A DNA stretch of 64,000 bases from Bacillus dicomae (GTDB lineage: Bacteria > Bacillota > Bacilli > Bacillales > Bacillaceae_G): positions 434,001 through 498,000 of the forward strand of contig NZ_VHIV01000003.1 in assembly GCF_006494425.1 (NCBI RefSeq), written 5' to 3'. This document shows positions 18,194 to 29,646 of this stretch, in pieces (the first letter of the stretch is position 1; each line of letters opens with the position of its first letter). Under the pieces are notes generated by a model. It had not been told where the DNA came from, did not search any database, and saw only the letters and a list, made by a program, of their open reading frames with translations. A program made the position numbers and the translations under genes.

Positions 18194-18706
18194 CTATCCC
18201 CTTTTCTTTTGAAACTTACTAAGTCCATCTGTACTCCCAACATACTCAAAACCATTTTTCTTATAAAAATCATTCAACGTAAGATTATGCCCGACACAAT
18301 CTAATCTCAAAAACTCTTTGTCATGTTGTACATTCTCTTCTATCCACCGTAACATCCATTTTCCGATTCCATTCCCCTTATACTTCCGTTTCACCGCAAA
18401 TCTATGAATATATAATGAATTAGAAACTTCCTCTTTACCAAAAATATATTCATCCCATTCATTTTGTTTAGGAGATACTGTAACTGTACCGATAATTTCA
18501 TCTTCTTTCGTAACCACATATGTATATTTCTCTCTTATACCTTCTAATATTTCAGCCGTAGCTTCTCCTCCTAAAAGGTACTGCCACTGGTCCACTTCTT
18601 TATGTTGTAGCCACTGTGCTACTTCTTTTAATAGCGTGATAATACTATCGCTTTCCTTTTCAGTAGCGATTCGAATTGTATATCCTTTAACTGTAGTCTT
18701 CTCCAT
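18194..18706 (-). CDS. GNAT family N-acetyltransferase
   Basis: 170-residue Acetyltransf_1 protein. The acetyl-CoA loop is visible as VKRKYKGNGIGKWML (R/Q-x-x-G-x-G/A motif), with LDCVGHNLTLNDFYKKNGFE as the typical C-terminal strand-helix. It sits directly upstream of the broken aminoglycoside phosphotransferase gene. The pairing hints at a former antibiotic-modifying unit, but the substrate is not readable. Confidence 0.87.
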   Translation of the reverse strand: MEKTTVKGYTIRIATEKESDSIITLLKEVAQWLQHKEVDQWQYLLGGEATAEILEGIREKYTYVVTKEDEIIGTVTVSPKQNEWDEYIFGKEEVSNSLYIHRFAVKRKYKGNGIGKWMLRWIEENVQHDKEFLRLDCVGHNLTLNDFYKKNGFEYVGSTDGLSKFQKKRG

Positions 18707-18732
18707 ATTGCGTTCCCCCTTTCAAATTACTA

Positions 18733-19194
18733 CTATACTGACAAACGTGTTCTACCGTCATTTTCGTCTGTAACATATTCAACATAAAAATCTTGATTCC
18801 GTGCGTTTTCATACATCAATTCAATCACTTTTTGATCTTTTGCATAAATTTGTATGTAATCACCATCCGCTACTAATACGACTATCTCACACTTACTTTC
18901 CTTAAATTCTTCATATGTTTCAATATCTAGTACTATTTCTCCTTTGGCATATGCTTTTAAATCTGCAAAAATAAGATAATATATGTTGTCTTTAACTAAT
19001 CTTTTTAACTCTAATCCTTCCACTACACTTGGTTCTTCTGGAAAAAATGCCTCACCAAATCCACCACGTGCTATTAAGTAGGACTCTTCATTCCCCACCC
19101 ACCAATCGAATGAAGAAATATTAATCGGCTTTAACATTTTCCAAAGTAGATTATCATATTCATTTGGAATATATACAAAAAGCCCTCGTTTCAT
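18733..19194 (-). CDS. Small soluble protein, probably DUF2691-like
   Basis: 153 residues, no signal peptide or membrane segment. The opening MKRGLFVYIPNEYDNLLWKM and the WWVGNEESYL stretch resemble what I recall of DUF2691 proteins of Bacillus, but this is from memory and not certain. Acidic overall. It lies 26 bp upstream of the GNAT gene on the same strand, so possibly co-transcribed with it. Confidence 0.7.
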   Translation of the reverse strand: MKRGLFVYIPNEYDNLLWKMLKPINISSFDWWVGNEESYLIARGGFGEAFFPEEPSVVEGLELKRLVKDNIYYLIFADLKAYAKGEIVLDIETYEEFKESKCEIVVLVADGDYIQIYAKDQKVIELMYENARNQDFYVEYVTDENDGRTRLSV

Positions 19195-19295
19195 TTGTTT
19201 ACTCCTTGCTTATTTATTTTTATTTTCGTTTCGTATATTATATATCAGATTTGATTACTATATTTTGCCGATATCTATGTAACTTATATTTCATC

Positions 19296-19334
19296 ACAAA
19301 AACCGCTCCACTACTAGCGAAACGGTTTTCTTCT
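19296..19334 (-). terminator. Terminator of the ferritin-like gene
   Basis: On the minus strand AACCGTTTCGCTA pairs with TAGTGGAGCGGTT (with G-U pairs), followed by TTTT, about 30 bp after the stop. Confidence 0.75.
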
Positions 19335-19362
19335 ACTCATATATAAGTGTTTCATTAAATAC

Positions 19363-19797
19363 TCACTTCGTTTTCACAAAGTAATATAAAAACCACACCG
19401 CATGATTTTGTTCATCGGCAGCTATTCTGCGCAACAACTCTTTCATGTTCGCATCTGATGTTTCATCTGAAATTTCCAAATAAAAATCCACTGTCTTCTG
19501 TTCATCTTGTATAGCAAATTCTAATCCTTGTAAGTACGTATTCGGGCATTCTTCTGTAATTTGTGGTTTCGGCTGCTGACCAGTTAAATTTGTATAAATT
19601 TGTACAAAATGTTGAAAATGCTTTATTTCATCATTACGAATTTCAAGAATTTGATTTCGTTCTGCCGCATTTGGAGCCATGTTAGCTAATTTCGCGTAAC
19701 AATTTATAGCACTAAACTCTCCGTTAATTGCTTTCTCAATATCACGAATTAGCTTCTCATTTTGCCTATACCAATCATAATAATTCGAACTATACAT
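19363..19797 (-). CDS. Ferritin-like / rubrerythrin-type diiron protein
   Basis: 144-residue four-helix bundle. Glu-rich helices carry EFSAINCY (about 27), EIRNDEIKHF (about 52-61), FAIQDEQKT and AADEQNH near the C-terminus, the expected Glu and ExxH ligands for a dinuclear iron site. No rubredoxin domain. B. subtilis YhjR-like proteins of this type are sporulation-associated, so a spore role is plausible but not shown. Monocistronic, with its own terminator. Confidence 0.85.
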   Translation of the reverse strand: MYSSNYYDWYRQNEKLIRDIEKAINGEFSAINCYAKLANMAPNAAERNQILEIRNDEIKHFQHFVQIYTNLTGQQPKPQITEECPNTYLQGLEFAIQDEQKTVDFYLEISDETSDANMKELLRRIAADEQNHAVWFLYYFVKTK

Positions 19798-19919
19798 CGT
19801 ATCCCCTCCATTATTTCACATAACATTTTATGCAATTTGAAATAGTAGGAGCATGTATACAAAATGAACCACAAATACGAACTCTTTATTTCCCTATAGA
19901 CTCATAATCATTTCACCAC

Positions 19920-19957
19920 AAAAAAACGCTTCACTACGAGTGAAACGTTCTTTTTTC
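19920..19957 (-). terminator. Terminator of the YhgE/Pip-type gene
   Basis: Stem AACGTTTCACT / AGTGAAGCGTT with a T-run on the minus strand, abutting the stop at 19957. Confidence 0.85.
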
Positions 19958-21138
19958 TAAGCGTTTAATTCTGTTTTATGTTCCTTTATTGCACTACGTT
20001 TAAAAGCAGTTACTAAAATAATAACCATACTTATCGCACCAATCCACACAAGCACAGTAAGGGGTGTACTCCAGCTTAATCCTTTTCCAAAGAAGAATAT
20101 TTCTCTTAGCCCTTCAATCATAAATCGCATTGGTAACCATGCGTACACCCAATCTTGATAAAATGGAGACAACATTTCCGGCGCTAACGATAATAACGGT
20201 ACACCGAAGAATAGTAATAAAGCGAATATACCGATTCCCCTTAGTCCGACTAATGAAAGTACCGCTGATATCATTAAGAAGAAACTAAACGATGTAATAG
20301 ATAAAAACAGTGCCGTATCAGTGAAGTTTGAAATATTTAGTCCTACCATCCCATCCGCAATCCATGTAAGACCGAATCCAATTACAATTGTCGCAACTGC
20401 TCCAGCTACTATTTGTTTTATTTTTAATACCAAGTTTTCTTTTCTTGAACCTACCGGCATTTTACTAATCGCAATAAAAATAATCGCTGCACTCGCTAAA
20501 CTTGCAATCCATAATGGCTGGAATAATGAAATTGGTGAGTTACCGTTTGCACTGTTTTTCCCGACCTTATTCACATTTGTCACTTTCTTTGTAATAGGTG
20601 TTACTAATTTCGCAGCTTCGTCTGTTGTTAAAGTAGCCCCTTTTGCTTTCAATCCTTCTAATAGTTGTGTACGAACATTATTGTTCATATTATCAACTAC
20701 AGTATTTAACATTTGACCTGCCATAGTTGATGCCGCTATATTCATTCCTTGATTTATAAATATTTCTACCTGTGGCGAAGATGGCTGTGGTGTTCGTAAC
20801 GATGCCTGCTTTGTACTAAAGTCTCTCGGAATGACTAATGCTGCGTAATACTCTTGATTATTTAAACCTTTTTGCACGGATTCCTTATTTTTTACTTCTA
20901 CCCACTTTACTGCAGGTTCTTCCTCTGATTCCGCTGATTTTTTCATATTATCAACGATCGTTTGCCCCATATTCATTTTCGGTTGATTCAGAATTTCTAC
21001 CCCTTGATCCTCATTTACAATTGCGATTGGTAAGTTTTTCGGCTGAGGTTGAACAGTTGGAAATAATGTTAATGAAAAAATAAAAACTACAAGTAGTGCA
21101 ATAACTGGTGATAACAATAACAGTTTATTTTTAAACAT
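19957..21138 (-). CDS. YhgE/Pip- or ABC-2-type membrane exporter
   Basis: 393 residues: one N-terminal membrane segment (about 7-27), a long extracytoplasmic domain (about 30-205; LPIAIVNEDQGVEI and YAALVIPRDFS are characteristic), and five C-terminal membrane segments. This topology is that of ABC-2/YhgE/DUF3533 proteins, which in Firmicutes are implicated in export of lipids, phage receptors or drugs. No ATPase is encoded next to it. The divergent TetR gene is the expected repressor. Confidence 0.84.
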   Translation of the reverse strand: MFKNKLLLLSPVIALLVVFIFSLTLFPTVQPQPKNLPIAIVNEDQGVEILNQPKMNMGQTIVDNMKKSAESEEEPAVKWVEVKNKESVQKGLNNQEYYAALVIPRDFSTKQASLRTPQPSSPQVEIFINQGMNIAASTMAGQMLNTVVDNMNNNVRTQLLEGLKAKGATLTTDEAAKLVTPITKKVTNVNKVGKNSANGNSPISLFQPLWIASLASAAIIFIAISKMPVGSRKENLVLKIKQIVAGAVATIVIGFGLTWIADGMVGLNISNFTDTALFLSITSFSFFLMISAVLSLVGLRGIGIFALLLFFGVPLLSLAPEMLSPFYQDWVYAWLPMRFMIEGLREIFFFGKGLSWSTPLTVLVWIGAISMVIILVTAFKRSAIKEHKTELNA

Positions 21139-21174
21139 TTCTTTTCTCCTCCTTACATTTGATTTATAATAACC

Positions 21175-21188
21175 AACAACGTGTTGTT
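21175..21188. promoter_or_regulatory. Candidate TetR operator (palindrome)
   Basis: AACAAC-GT-GTTGTT, 37 bp upstream of the exporter start in the divergent promoter region. Typical TetR operator symmetry; not proven. Confidence 0.4.
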
Positions 21189-21247
21189 TATTTATATTTT
21201 GAATTATATGTTCGGGCTACATCTTATACAATAATCAAAAATCGTGA

Positions 21248-21269
21248 ATGTGTCGGTTATCATACACAT
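21248..21269. promoter_or_regulatory. Second candidate operator half-site pair
   Basis: ATGTGT-N10-ACACAT, just upstream of the TetR gene. Could be an autoregulatory site; arms are short. Confidence 0.3.
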
Positions 21270-21308
21270 CCTTGAAATGTGTTGGCTAAAATGAAGGAGG
21301 GATATGCT

Positions 21309-21926
21309 TTGCGCGATAATAATTTAGATTTACGTGTTGTTCGTACGAAAACTGCCATACGAAATGCATTGGTGGAATTGATTGAAGAAAAAGGTTTTGA
21401 CGCCATTACCGTGAAAGATATTACAACGAAAGCAAACATTAATCGTGGTACTTTCTATGCGCACTATCAAGATAAATTTGATTTAATGACAAAATGCCAA
21501 GAAGACATTATGTATGAGTTTTCTAACATTGCCAAAAAGAGATTCCCAGAAGTGATTGCGGATCTTGGATCAAATCCTTCTCCAACAATGCCGTTTCTAC
21601 TTATCACTTCGATTCTTGAATTTCTAAATGAAAATAGTGATTTTATGAAAGCTGTATTAAGCCCAAAAGGAGATTTATCTTTCCAAACAAAACTGAAAGA
21701 CTTTATGTGGAAAACATTATTTGAAGATACGAACGGTGCCCTCATTAATAAGGATAACTTACTTGTCCCAAGCCAATATTTAGCTTCTTATATGGCATCT
21801 GCTCATATTGGTGTCATTCAGCAATGGTTAAATAATGGCCAAAAAGAAACACCAGAGGAAATTGCTCGTATTTTATCAACAATCGCAGTTCATGGACCTT
21901 TTTATGCAGCTGGGTTAAAAAATTGA
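21309..21926 (+). CDS. TetR/AcrR family transcriptional regulator
   Basis: 205 residues. The N-terminal DNA-binding domain (about 10-57) reads ALVELIEEKGFDAITVKDIT then INRGTFYAHYQDKFDLM, a clear TetR helix-turn-helix. The C-terminal ligand domain resembles TetR_C_33-type regulators paired with YhgE-like exporters. The TTG at 21309 is the likely start: GGAGGG at 21297-21302 has ideal spacing to it. A GTG at 21279 and ATG at 21291 are in frame but lack ribosome sites. Confidence 0.88.
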   Translation: MRDNNLDLRVVRTKTAIRNALVELIEEKGFDAITVKDITTKANINRGTFYAHYQDKFDLMTKCQEDIMYEFSNIAKKRFPEVIADLGSNPSPTMPFLLITSILEFLNENSDFMKAVLSPKGDLSFQTKLKDFMWKTLFEDTNGALINKDNLLVPSQYLASYMASAHIGVIQQWLNNGQKETPEEIARILSTIAVHGPFYAAGLKN

Positions 21927-21938
21927 GTTGTTGCAAAA

Positions 21939-21978
21939 TAAAAAGATCATCCACTATTTATAGCGGATGATCTTTTAC
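21939..21978. terminator. Bidirectional terminator
   Basis: Stem AAAAGATCATCC / GGATGATCTTTT between the convergent TetR and rph genes. Confidence 0.88.
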
Positions 21979-21982
21979 TTCA

Positions 21983-24676
<2,694 letters not shown>

Positions 24677-24702
24677 TTATAATTAAGTTAGGAAGAAAAT
24701 AA

Positions 24703-24746
24703 TAAGATGCCCCAGCTGCTCTATTTTGCAACTGGGGCATCTTATT
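24703..24746 (-). terminator. Terminator of the glycosyltransferase gene
   Basis: Stem AAGATGCCCCAG / CTGGGGCATCTT; strong, overlapping the last codons at 24742. Confidence 0.9.
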
Positions 24747-25944
24747 TAATACCCATCTTTAACTTAAATATTTCTATTGTGTCAGCGGCTTTACTATATC
24801 CACCAGCATCTTTTAAAGTACATTTGATTTTATGACTATTTTCTAAGTATACATCATTCGATAATATCTCTATTACTGAATTATGTAATACCACTGGCGT
24901 AAGCTTTTTTAGATTTAATTGTATGCCAGCTTTTAACTCTTCTATTCTTTGAGCCACTATCGGTTGATCTCCCATAACTGGTATAACAATCATAGGAACA
25001 CCAAAATATAAGCTCTCACTAGAACTATTCATTCCCCCATGTGTAATAAAAAGATTAGCTTGTTTCAAGACCTCTAACTGAGGCACATAATTATAAACTT
25101 TGAAATTAGGTGGGACATTTTTAAATTGGTTGATGTCAATATGTTTTCCTACGGACAGTATGATAGTAGCTGGGACATTTTTAAATGCTTCAAAACATAT
25201 GTAATAAAAATCCATCTGTTGATTAAATACAGTTCCCATAGAGATATAAATGAGTTCCTCTTCTTCCTTCTGTTTTAAAACAACTTCTTGTACATCTTTC
25301 CGTGATGTAATAGAGGGTCCAACAAAGATATAAGAATCATCCAATTCCTCCACATCAGGTTGAAAAAATTCAGATGTATATACGATAGTAATATTTCCAG
25401 CACACGTCATTACATTTTTCTTTTCATTCATAGAAAAACCATATACCTTTTGCCACTTTTCTAGAATATGCGTAACTTCTTGATAAAGAGGTAACTTTTT
25501 GTCTCCTTCATTATGATTGTTCATCAATGCTTTAAATAACTTTTTCGTAACTGCAAATGTTGTACATGAAGAAACTTTTGGTAATTTTAGTGCTTCAGCT
25601 ATAATCCATCCTACTGCAAAATTATTATCATATATTACATAATCATACTTTTCTTCTTTCAGCTCTTCTATAACAATCTTTATTATGTTGTCCATGGATT
25701 TTACCATATGTAACAATAGTTCAGAGGGATTTATTTTTCCATTCATTCTTTCCAACATGTCTACTTTTGCTAAGAAATTTTCATATGGACGAAATAAAGC
25801 TCCTGTTTTTTCAATCTTCCCCTTATACTCCTCTACACAATAGTAAACAACTTCTTCTCCTCTTTTTACTAATTCTTCAATAAGAGCAAGAGTTGGATTC
25901 ACATGTCCTTCCCCTGGAAAATTAAACATTAGTACCTTTGCCAT
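24742..25944 (-). CDS. Macrolide-family UDP-glycosyltransferase (GT1, YjiC/BcGT-like)
   Basis: Transfers sugar from a UDP-sugar to hydroxyls of macrolides, flavonoids or similar small molecules (family knowledge). 400 residues, GT-B fold: N-terminal acceptor domain with catalytic His14 in PGEGHVNPT and Asp106 in VIYDNNF; C-terminal donor domain with ISMGTVFN and the plant-GT-like THGGMNSSSES...MGDQP motif including the sugar-contacting Asp-Gln. It follows rph on the same strand but has its own terminator and a 150-bp gap, so it is likely separately expressed. Confidence 0.92.
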   Translation of the reverse strand: MAKVLMFNFPGEGHVNPTLALIEELVKRGEEVVYYCVEEYKGKIEKTGALFRPYENFLAKVDMLERMNGKINPSELLLHMVKSMDNIIKIVIEELKEEKYDYVIYDNNFAVGWIIAEALKLPKVSSCTTFAVTKKLFKALMNNHNEGDKKLPLYQEVTHILEKWQKVYGFSMNEKKNVMTCAGNITIVYTSEFFQPDVEELDDSYIFVGPSITSRKDVQEVVLKQKEEEELIYISMGTVFNQQMDFYYICFEAFKNVPATIILSVGKHIDINQFKNVPPNFKVYNYVPQLEVLKQANLFITHGGMNSSSESLYFGVPMIVIPVMGDQPIVAQRIEELKAGIQLNLKKLTPVVLHNSVIEILSNDVYLENSHKIKCTLKDAGGYSKAADTIEIFKLKMGIK

Positions 25945-26117
25945 ATGATAGTTCCTCCTCTCAAATTAAAAACTTCTAAAGTACGTTTCTCTCCTCATTT
26001 TAATAAGAGTACTTGTGATAGTAAATGTAATAAACGAGTAAGAAACAAAGTTGATATACTATAAATTCTCCAAAAGTGGATGCCTACTTCAAGTGGAGTC
26101 TGAAGTGTGACAGAAAT
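25945..26117. other. Intergenic region, divergent promoters
   Basis: AT-rich spacer between the glycosyltransferase (-) and the MBL-fold gene (+). Apart from the repeat at 26118 and promoter-like AT runs I see no gene. Confidence 0.5.
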
Positions 26118-26170
26118 AAAGTGAAACTTTAATCAGTGGGGGTCTTACTGCCCATTAAAGCGGGATAAAT
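26118..26170 (+). repeat. bcr1-like repeat, 53-bp internal-deletion derivative
   Basis: Left end AAAGTGAAACTTTAATCAGT and right end GTCTTACTGCCCATTAAAGC then GGGATAAA are identical to the ends of the full element at 63279-63433. The internal about 100 bp are missing, and the junction lies at the GTGGGG present on both sides of the missing part in the full copy. Confidence 0.85.
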
Positions 26171-26318
26171 TTGAATATGCACTCTATGGAAGTAAACGGA
26201 ATGTGAAATACTAAAAGAAATGAATGAAATTGTATTTATAAAACGACATCCTCCAAAATGGATTTTCAAAATTAGGGAACTATAATGTCGTATTAACATA
26301 TATTAAGGGGGATAATAA

Positions 26319-27176
26319 GTGGACAATGAAATGCGTTATGGAAGTGATTACAAGTTTATTCCAGCAACTTCAATTGAAAGTGGTCACGGCATGGAAGTAT
26401 TGCCTGATTTATGTTGTTACACGATTCAAATCGTCAACATCTGTTTTGTTGGAAATCCCGAGAGCAATGATTTTGTTTTAGTTGATGCTGGAATGCCTAA
26501 ATGTGCAGATGAAATTATCTCTGTTGCTGAGGATCGATTTGGTACAAACAGCCGCCCAAAAGCAATTATTTTAACTCACGGGCATTTTGATCATGTTGGA
26601 GGAATAATTGAACTGATCAAGTATTGGGATGTACCAGTCTATGCCCATCAAATGGAGATACCGTTCCTGACTGGGCAACAAAGCTATCCTGAACCAGATC
26701 CAACAGTTGAAGGTGGTATGGTTGCGAAAATGTCCTCTCTGTTCCCTAACGAACCGATTGATTTAGGAAATAGCATAAGAGTACTACCTACAGATGGAAC
26801 TGTTCCCCATATGCCAGAGTTTAGATGGATTCATACACCAGGACACACTCCAGGTCATATTTCATTATTCCGAGAAAAAGACCGAACTTTAATTGCTGGG
26901 GACGCTTTTGTTACAGTGAAGCAGGAATATCTATATAAGGTAATTACTCAGGAACAGGAAATAAGCGGTCCGCCTCGTTATTTAACAACAGACTGGAAAG
27001 CCGCTAAAGAGGCAGTTATTAAGCTAGAGAAATTAAAGCCTTTAGTCGCTATTACTGGACATGGGATACCGATGTCAGGTGAATTGCTATCAACAAGCCT
27101 TAAAACACTTGTTCAAGAATTTGATAAAATCGCTGTACCTGATTACGGAAAATATGTAGACAAAAAGAGGCATTAA
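26319..27176 (+). CDS. Metallo-beta-lactamase-fold hydrolase
   Basis: 285 residues with the dinuclear zinc motif THGHFDHVGG (His87, His89, Asp91, His92), a further His in HTPGHTPGH and Asp in AGDAF, and a final His in TGHGIP. No signal peptide, so cytoplasmic; more likely a thioesterase, lactonase or generic hydrolase than a classical beta-lactamase. Starts with GTG; AGGGGGAT is the ribosome site. Nearest neighbours are antibiotic-modifying enzymes, but it is on the opposite strand. Confidence 0.88.
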   Translation: MDNEMRYGSDYKFIPATSIESGHGMEVLPDLCCYTIQIVNICFVGNPESNDFVLVDAGMPKCADEIISVAEDRFGTNSRPKAIILTHGHFDHVGGIIELIKYWDVPVYAHQMEIPFLTGQQSYPEPDPTVEGGMVAKMSSLFPNEPIDLGNSIRVLPTDGTVPHMPEFRWIHTPGHTPGHISLFREKDRTLIAGDAFVTVKQEYLYKVITQEQEISGPPRYLTTDWKAAKEAVIKLEKLKPLVAITGHGIPMSGELLSTSLKTLVQEFDKIAVPDYGKYVDKKRH

Positions 27177-27389
27177 GTACGAAAAAACTTTAGTTTTTAT
27201 ATTAAAGAATTAAAATATGATACAAAATCAACACGTCAAAAAATATTAAGTTTAATATGAAAAAATACTGTACTTAGGCAACATCTCTATTATAAGAATA
27301 GCACTACCCTTTTGGAATAAAAATTGAAATTTCGCAAACACTATATATAATAAAGTCTGCTTCTTACCCAGGCTTTATTTCTTGCCATT

Positions 27390-27426
27390 AAAGAGCAGTC
27401 ATAATAAATAACTGCTCTTTTTAATT
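27390..27426 (+). terminator. Terminator-like hairpin
   Basis: AAAGAGCAGT / ACTGCTCTTTTT with loop CATAATAAATA; about 215 bp downstream of the MBL-fold gene. Confidence 0.7.
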
Positions 27427-27516
27427 TTTTAGTATAAGCTTAATTTTTTTGTTCATACTATACTTAACCCATGAGATAGTTATACTCCTTAATTTCATGG
27501 ATGTAAATTTCTCACT

Positions 27517-27544
27517 GCAGTTAGCTTTTGCTAGCTGCTTTTTT
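27517..27544 (+). repeat. 22-nt hairpin repeat, copy 1
   Basis: GCAGTTAGC-TTTT-GCTAGCTGC followed by six T. Related copies are at 62613, 63611 and 63743. Confidence 0.7.
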
Positions 27545-27820
27545 ATTTATAGAGAGCAATTTCATAAAATATGCAGTTGAAAAATAACATTATAAATAAC
27601 TTGTTATTTAGGAGGGAGAACCTTAATTATGTAAAATAAAATAGACGTTCTCGCATTCTAAAATAGCTTGAGTATAACTTCTTTGATATCTTAGAATGAA
27701 TTTATATTTTTAGCATATAATCAATTTATTAATAATGGAAATTACCATTTAGTCTTAACTATTTGATCCTCTATAAATAAACAATAGTTTTCCTCTAAAG
27801 ATAATTTCCATATCTTCATT

Positions 27821-28300
27821 TTAATATTGCATTTGTATTGCCTTTTGCACATTTTGAACATCATTTTTTAATAGTTGCTTTAAATCATAAGCTGGATAGT
27901 AACCACGTTCATACATAAAGTTAAAAACCTGTGCATGTAATTGTATAGCACCATTTATTTGACGGGTTAAAACTTCTCTAAGGCGAGGCGTTGCAGTTTC
28001 GGTAATCGCGATTGCATAATTTCGAACAGATGTCTTTGCTAATCCAAGTAAATCTCCAGCGTAAAATCCAGTGTCATCGCGATGCTGCGCTTGAAATCCA
28101 GGAGCATAAGGATAAAATTGTACTAACTCTTGTAGGTTATTTTGGATGGAATTTATAGCTTTCATATATAACGATTGAAGTGCTTGATCTGGTACATTTC
28201 TAACTGATTTTTTTAATTTGATTAAGCCGTTTGCTTGAAAAGCAACTAATTCATGTAAATCCAATGTTTCATGCCAAGCTAACTGATTCGGATAAGACAT
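27821..28300 (-). CDS. Spore coat protein, CotF family
   Basis: 159 residues. The opening ([20 protein letters not shown]) and the central [28 protein letters not shown] stretch (partly shown) match CotF/YhcQ/YraD-type coat proteins, a helical ferritin-like fold. The C-terminus [18 protein letters not shown] is also typical. Expected in the spore coat, made in the mother cell late in sporulation. AAGGGGGAA precedes the ATG. Monocistronic. Confidence 0.87.
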   Translation of the reverse strand: MSYPNQLAWHETLDLHELVAFQANGLIKLKKSVRNVPDQALQSLYMKAINSIQNNLQELVQFYPYAPGFQAQHRDDTGFYAGDLLGLAKTSVRNYAIAITETATPRLREVLTRQINGAIQLHAQVFNFMYERGYYPAYDLKQLLKNDVQNVQKAIQMQY

Positions 28301-28805
28301 AAATGTTCCCCCTTAATATTCATTCGTGCTACATTATGCAAAAAAATTCAAAAAGGGCCTATACTACATGGATTCATTTCAACCTAATTCATCATTACTT
28401 TTCATCCTTCTATGTTAATCACAATAAAGTATCTTTAATTCCTCTTCCCTACTTTTTTATATCCTTAATTTTAATTTTTAAAATAACTTCTTCGCCTTTA
28501 CAATCTATAAATTTAATTTTTTCTTCCTTAAAAATTCCCACCATTATACATCCTTCCTTGTTTCGTTATAAACCATACTAGTTAGAAAATATAAATTTGA
28601 ACATTGTACCTATATATTTTTCAAATTTTATAGTTACTTAAATTTATACATTATTAGATATTAACAATTAAAGTAACTCATTGGAGGGATTCTCCATTAA
28701 ATCATTTTATTTTTATAGATTAAAAAATAATTATTCTAGCCGTGTTAGTCACCTATTCTTAAATAATTAATAGGTTATATATTATGACTTAGGAGGGATA
28801 AAAAG
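28301..28805. other. Intergenic region with one possible micro-ORF
   Basis: AT-rich divergent region between the CotF-like (-) and YcgG-like (+) genes. Only the 31-residue minus-strand ORF described separately has coding signs. A plus-strand open frame at 28303-28581 lacks a ribosome site and has no protein-like composition. Confidence 0.5.
28449..28544 (-). CDS. Possible 31-residue charged micro-protein
   Basis: Reads MVGIFKEEKIKFIDCKGEEV (first 20) and ends KIKIKDIKK. The start has AAGGAAGG at suitable spacing. Highly charged with alternating hydrophobics (beta-like). No family recognised; could be chance. Confidence 0.35.
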   Translation of the reverse strand: MVGIFKEEKIKFIDCKGEEVILKIKIKDIKK

Positions 28806-29564
28806 ATGACTATACTTTATGATAAAGACTCTTTACAAAAAAATATTATTACCCTTCCACATTGGCAACGAGAAGCTTTCCGTTCTTTTAAATTAAAAAT
28901 GACAGATACAGATAAACTGTTTCCTTGTATACCAGCTCAACGCAGCTTTACAGCAAATCACCTCAGGTACGGGTTCATTGGTGATCCTAGAGATATGGAT
29001 ACTAGCGCAGATTTTGCTGCATTACTTAAAGAATATACTGAATGTTCTAGAGACACAGGTCAATACGCCTCACTCATTGTTTTTATTCATACACCAATAG
29101 ATTTACTGCGAGAAACTACAGTTGAAGATTTTGAACATATGTATTGGTCTCTACTTAATACAACTAGTCATTTGGACGAGATGGAATGGCCTACGCACAC
29201 TCCAAATGACCCTATGGAGAATACTTGGGAATTTTGCTATCATAATGAATCATATTTCGTTTACTGCGCTACACCCGCCCATGTCAATAGGCAAAGTAGA
29301 CATTTTTCATGTATGATGCTTGCTTTAACCCCTAGATGGGTTTTACAGGGGTTTATGAATTCTGAGAAACGCAGTAGAAAACTAAAAAACTTAATACGTC
29401 AACGTCTAGCAGCTTATGACAAAGCTCCTATTCATCCCTCTCTGAAAGATTATGGTGAAAAAGATAATTATGAATGGCAGCAATATTTTTTACGTGATGA
29501 CGAAACAATTCCATCAAAATGTCCATTTTCTCGAATCATAAAATACTTGCATAAAAATAAGTAA
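28806..29564 (+). CDS. YqcI/YcgG family protein
   Basis: 252-residue cytoplasmic protein of the YqcI/YcgG family (function unknown). Characteristic parts: PCIPAQRSFTANHLRYGFIG near residue 38, ENTWEFCYHNESYFVYC and LALTPRWVL. Two Cys/His-containing strands suggest a metal or cofactor site, not demonstrated. GGAGGGAT is the ribosome site. Followed 82 bp later by a LysE-type exporter, as ycgG and ycgF are neighbours in B. subtilis, so the two probably act together. Confidence 0.87.
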   Translation: MTILYDKDSLQKNIITLPHWQREAFRSFKLKMTDTDKLFPCIPAQRSFTANHLRYGFIGDPRDMDTSADFAALLKEYTECSRDTGQYASLIVFIHTPIDLLRETTVEDFEHMYWSLLNTTSHLDEMEWPTHTPNDPMENTWEFCYHNESYFVYCATPAHVNRQSRHFSCMMLALTPRWVLQGFMNSEKRSRKLKNLIRQRLAAYDKAPIHPSLKDYGEKDNYEWQQYFLRDDETIPSKCPFSRIIKYLHKNK

Positions 29565-29646
29565 TCCACTCTGCTTTTCATTATTTAGTTGTACAAACTT
29601 TAACCACTGAATAGATTTAATATAGATCAATTTTAGTGGGAGGAGC

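Larger units (their letters stand above)
27177..27820. other. Non-coding stretch with hairpins
   Basis: No supported gene. It contains a terminator (27390-27424), a copy of the 22-nt hairpin repeat (27517-27538), and a good Shine-Dalgarno (GGAGGGAG at 27611) followed by ATG TAA, so nothing is translated there. It looks like decayed sequence. Confidence 0.5.

Noticed and set aside
27611-27634. Strong Shine-Dalgarno GGAGGGAG followed by ATG
   Set aside because: The next codon is TAA, so nothing is translated; probably a remnant.
28303-28581. 92-codon plus-strand open frame
   Set aside because: No ribosome site, poor amino-acid composition, and it runs opposite to the better-supported micro-ORF.
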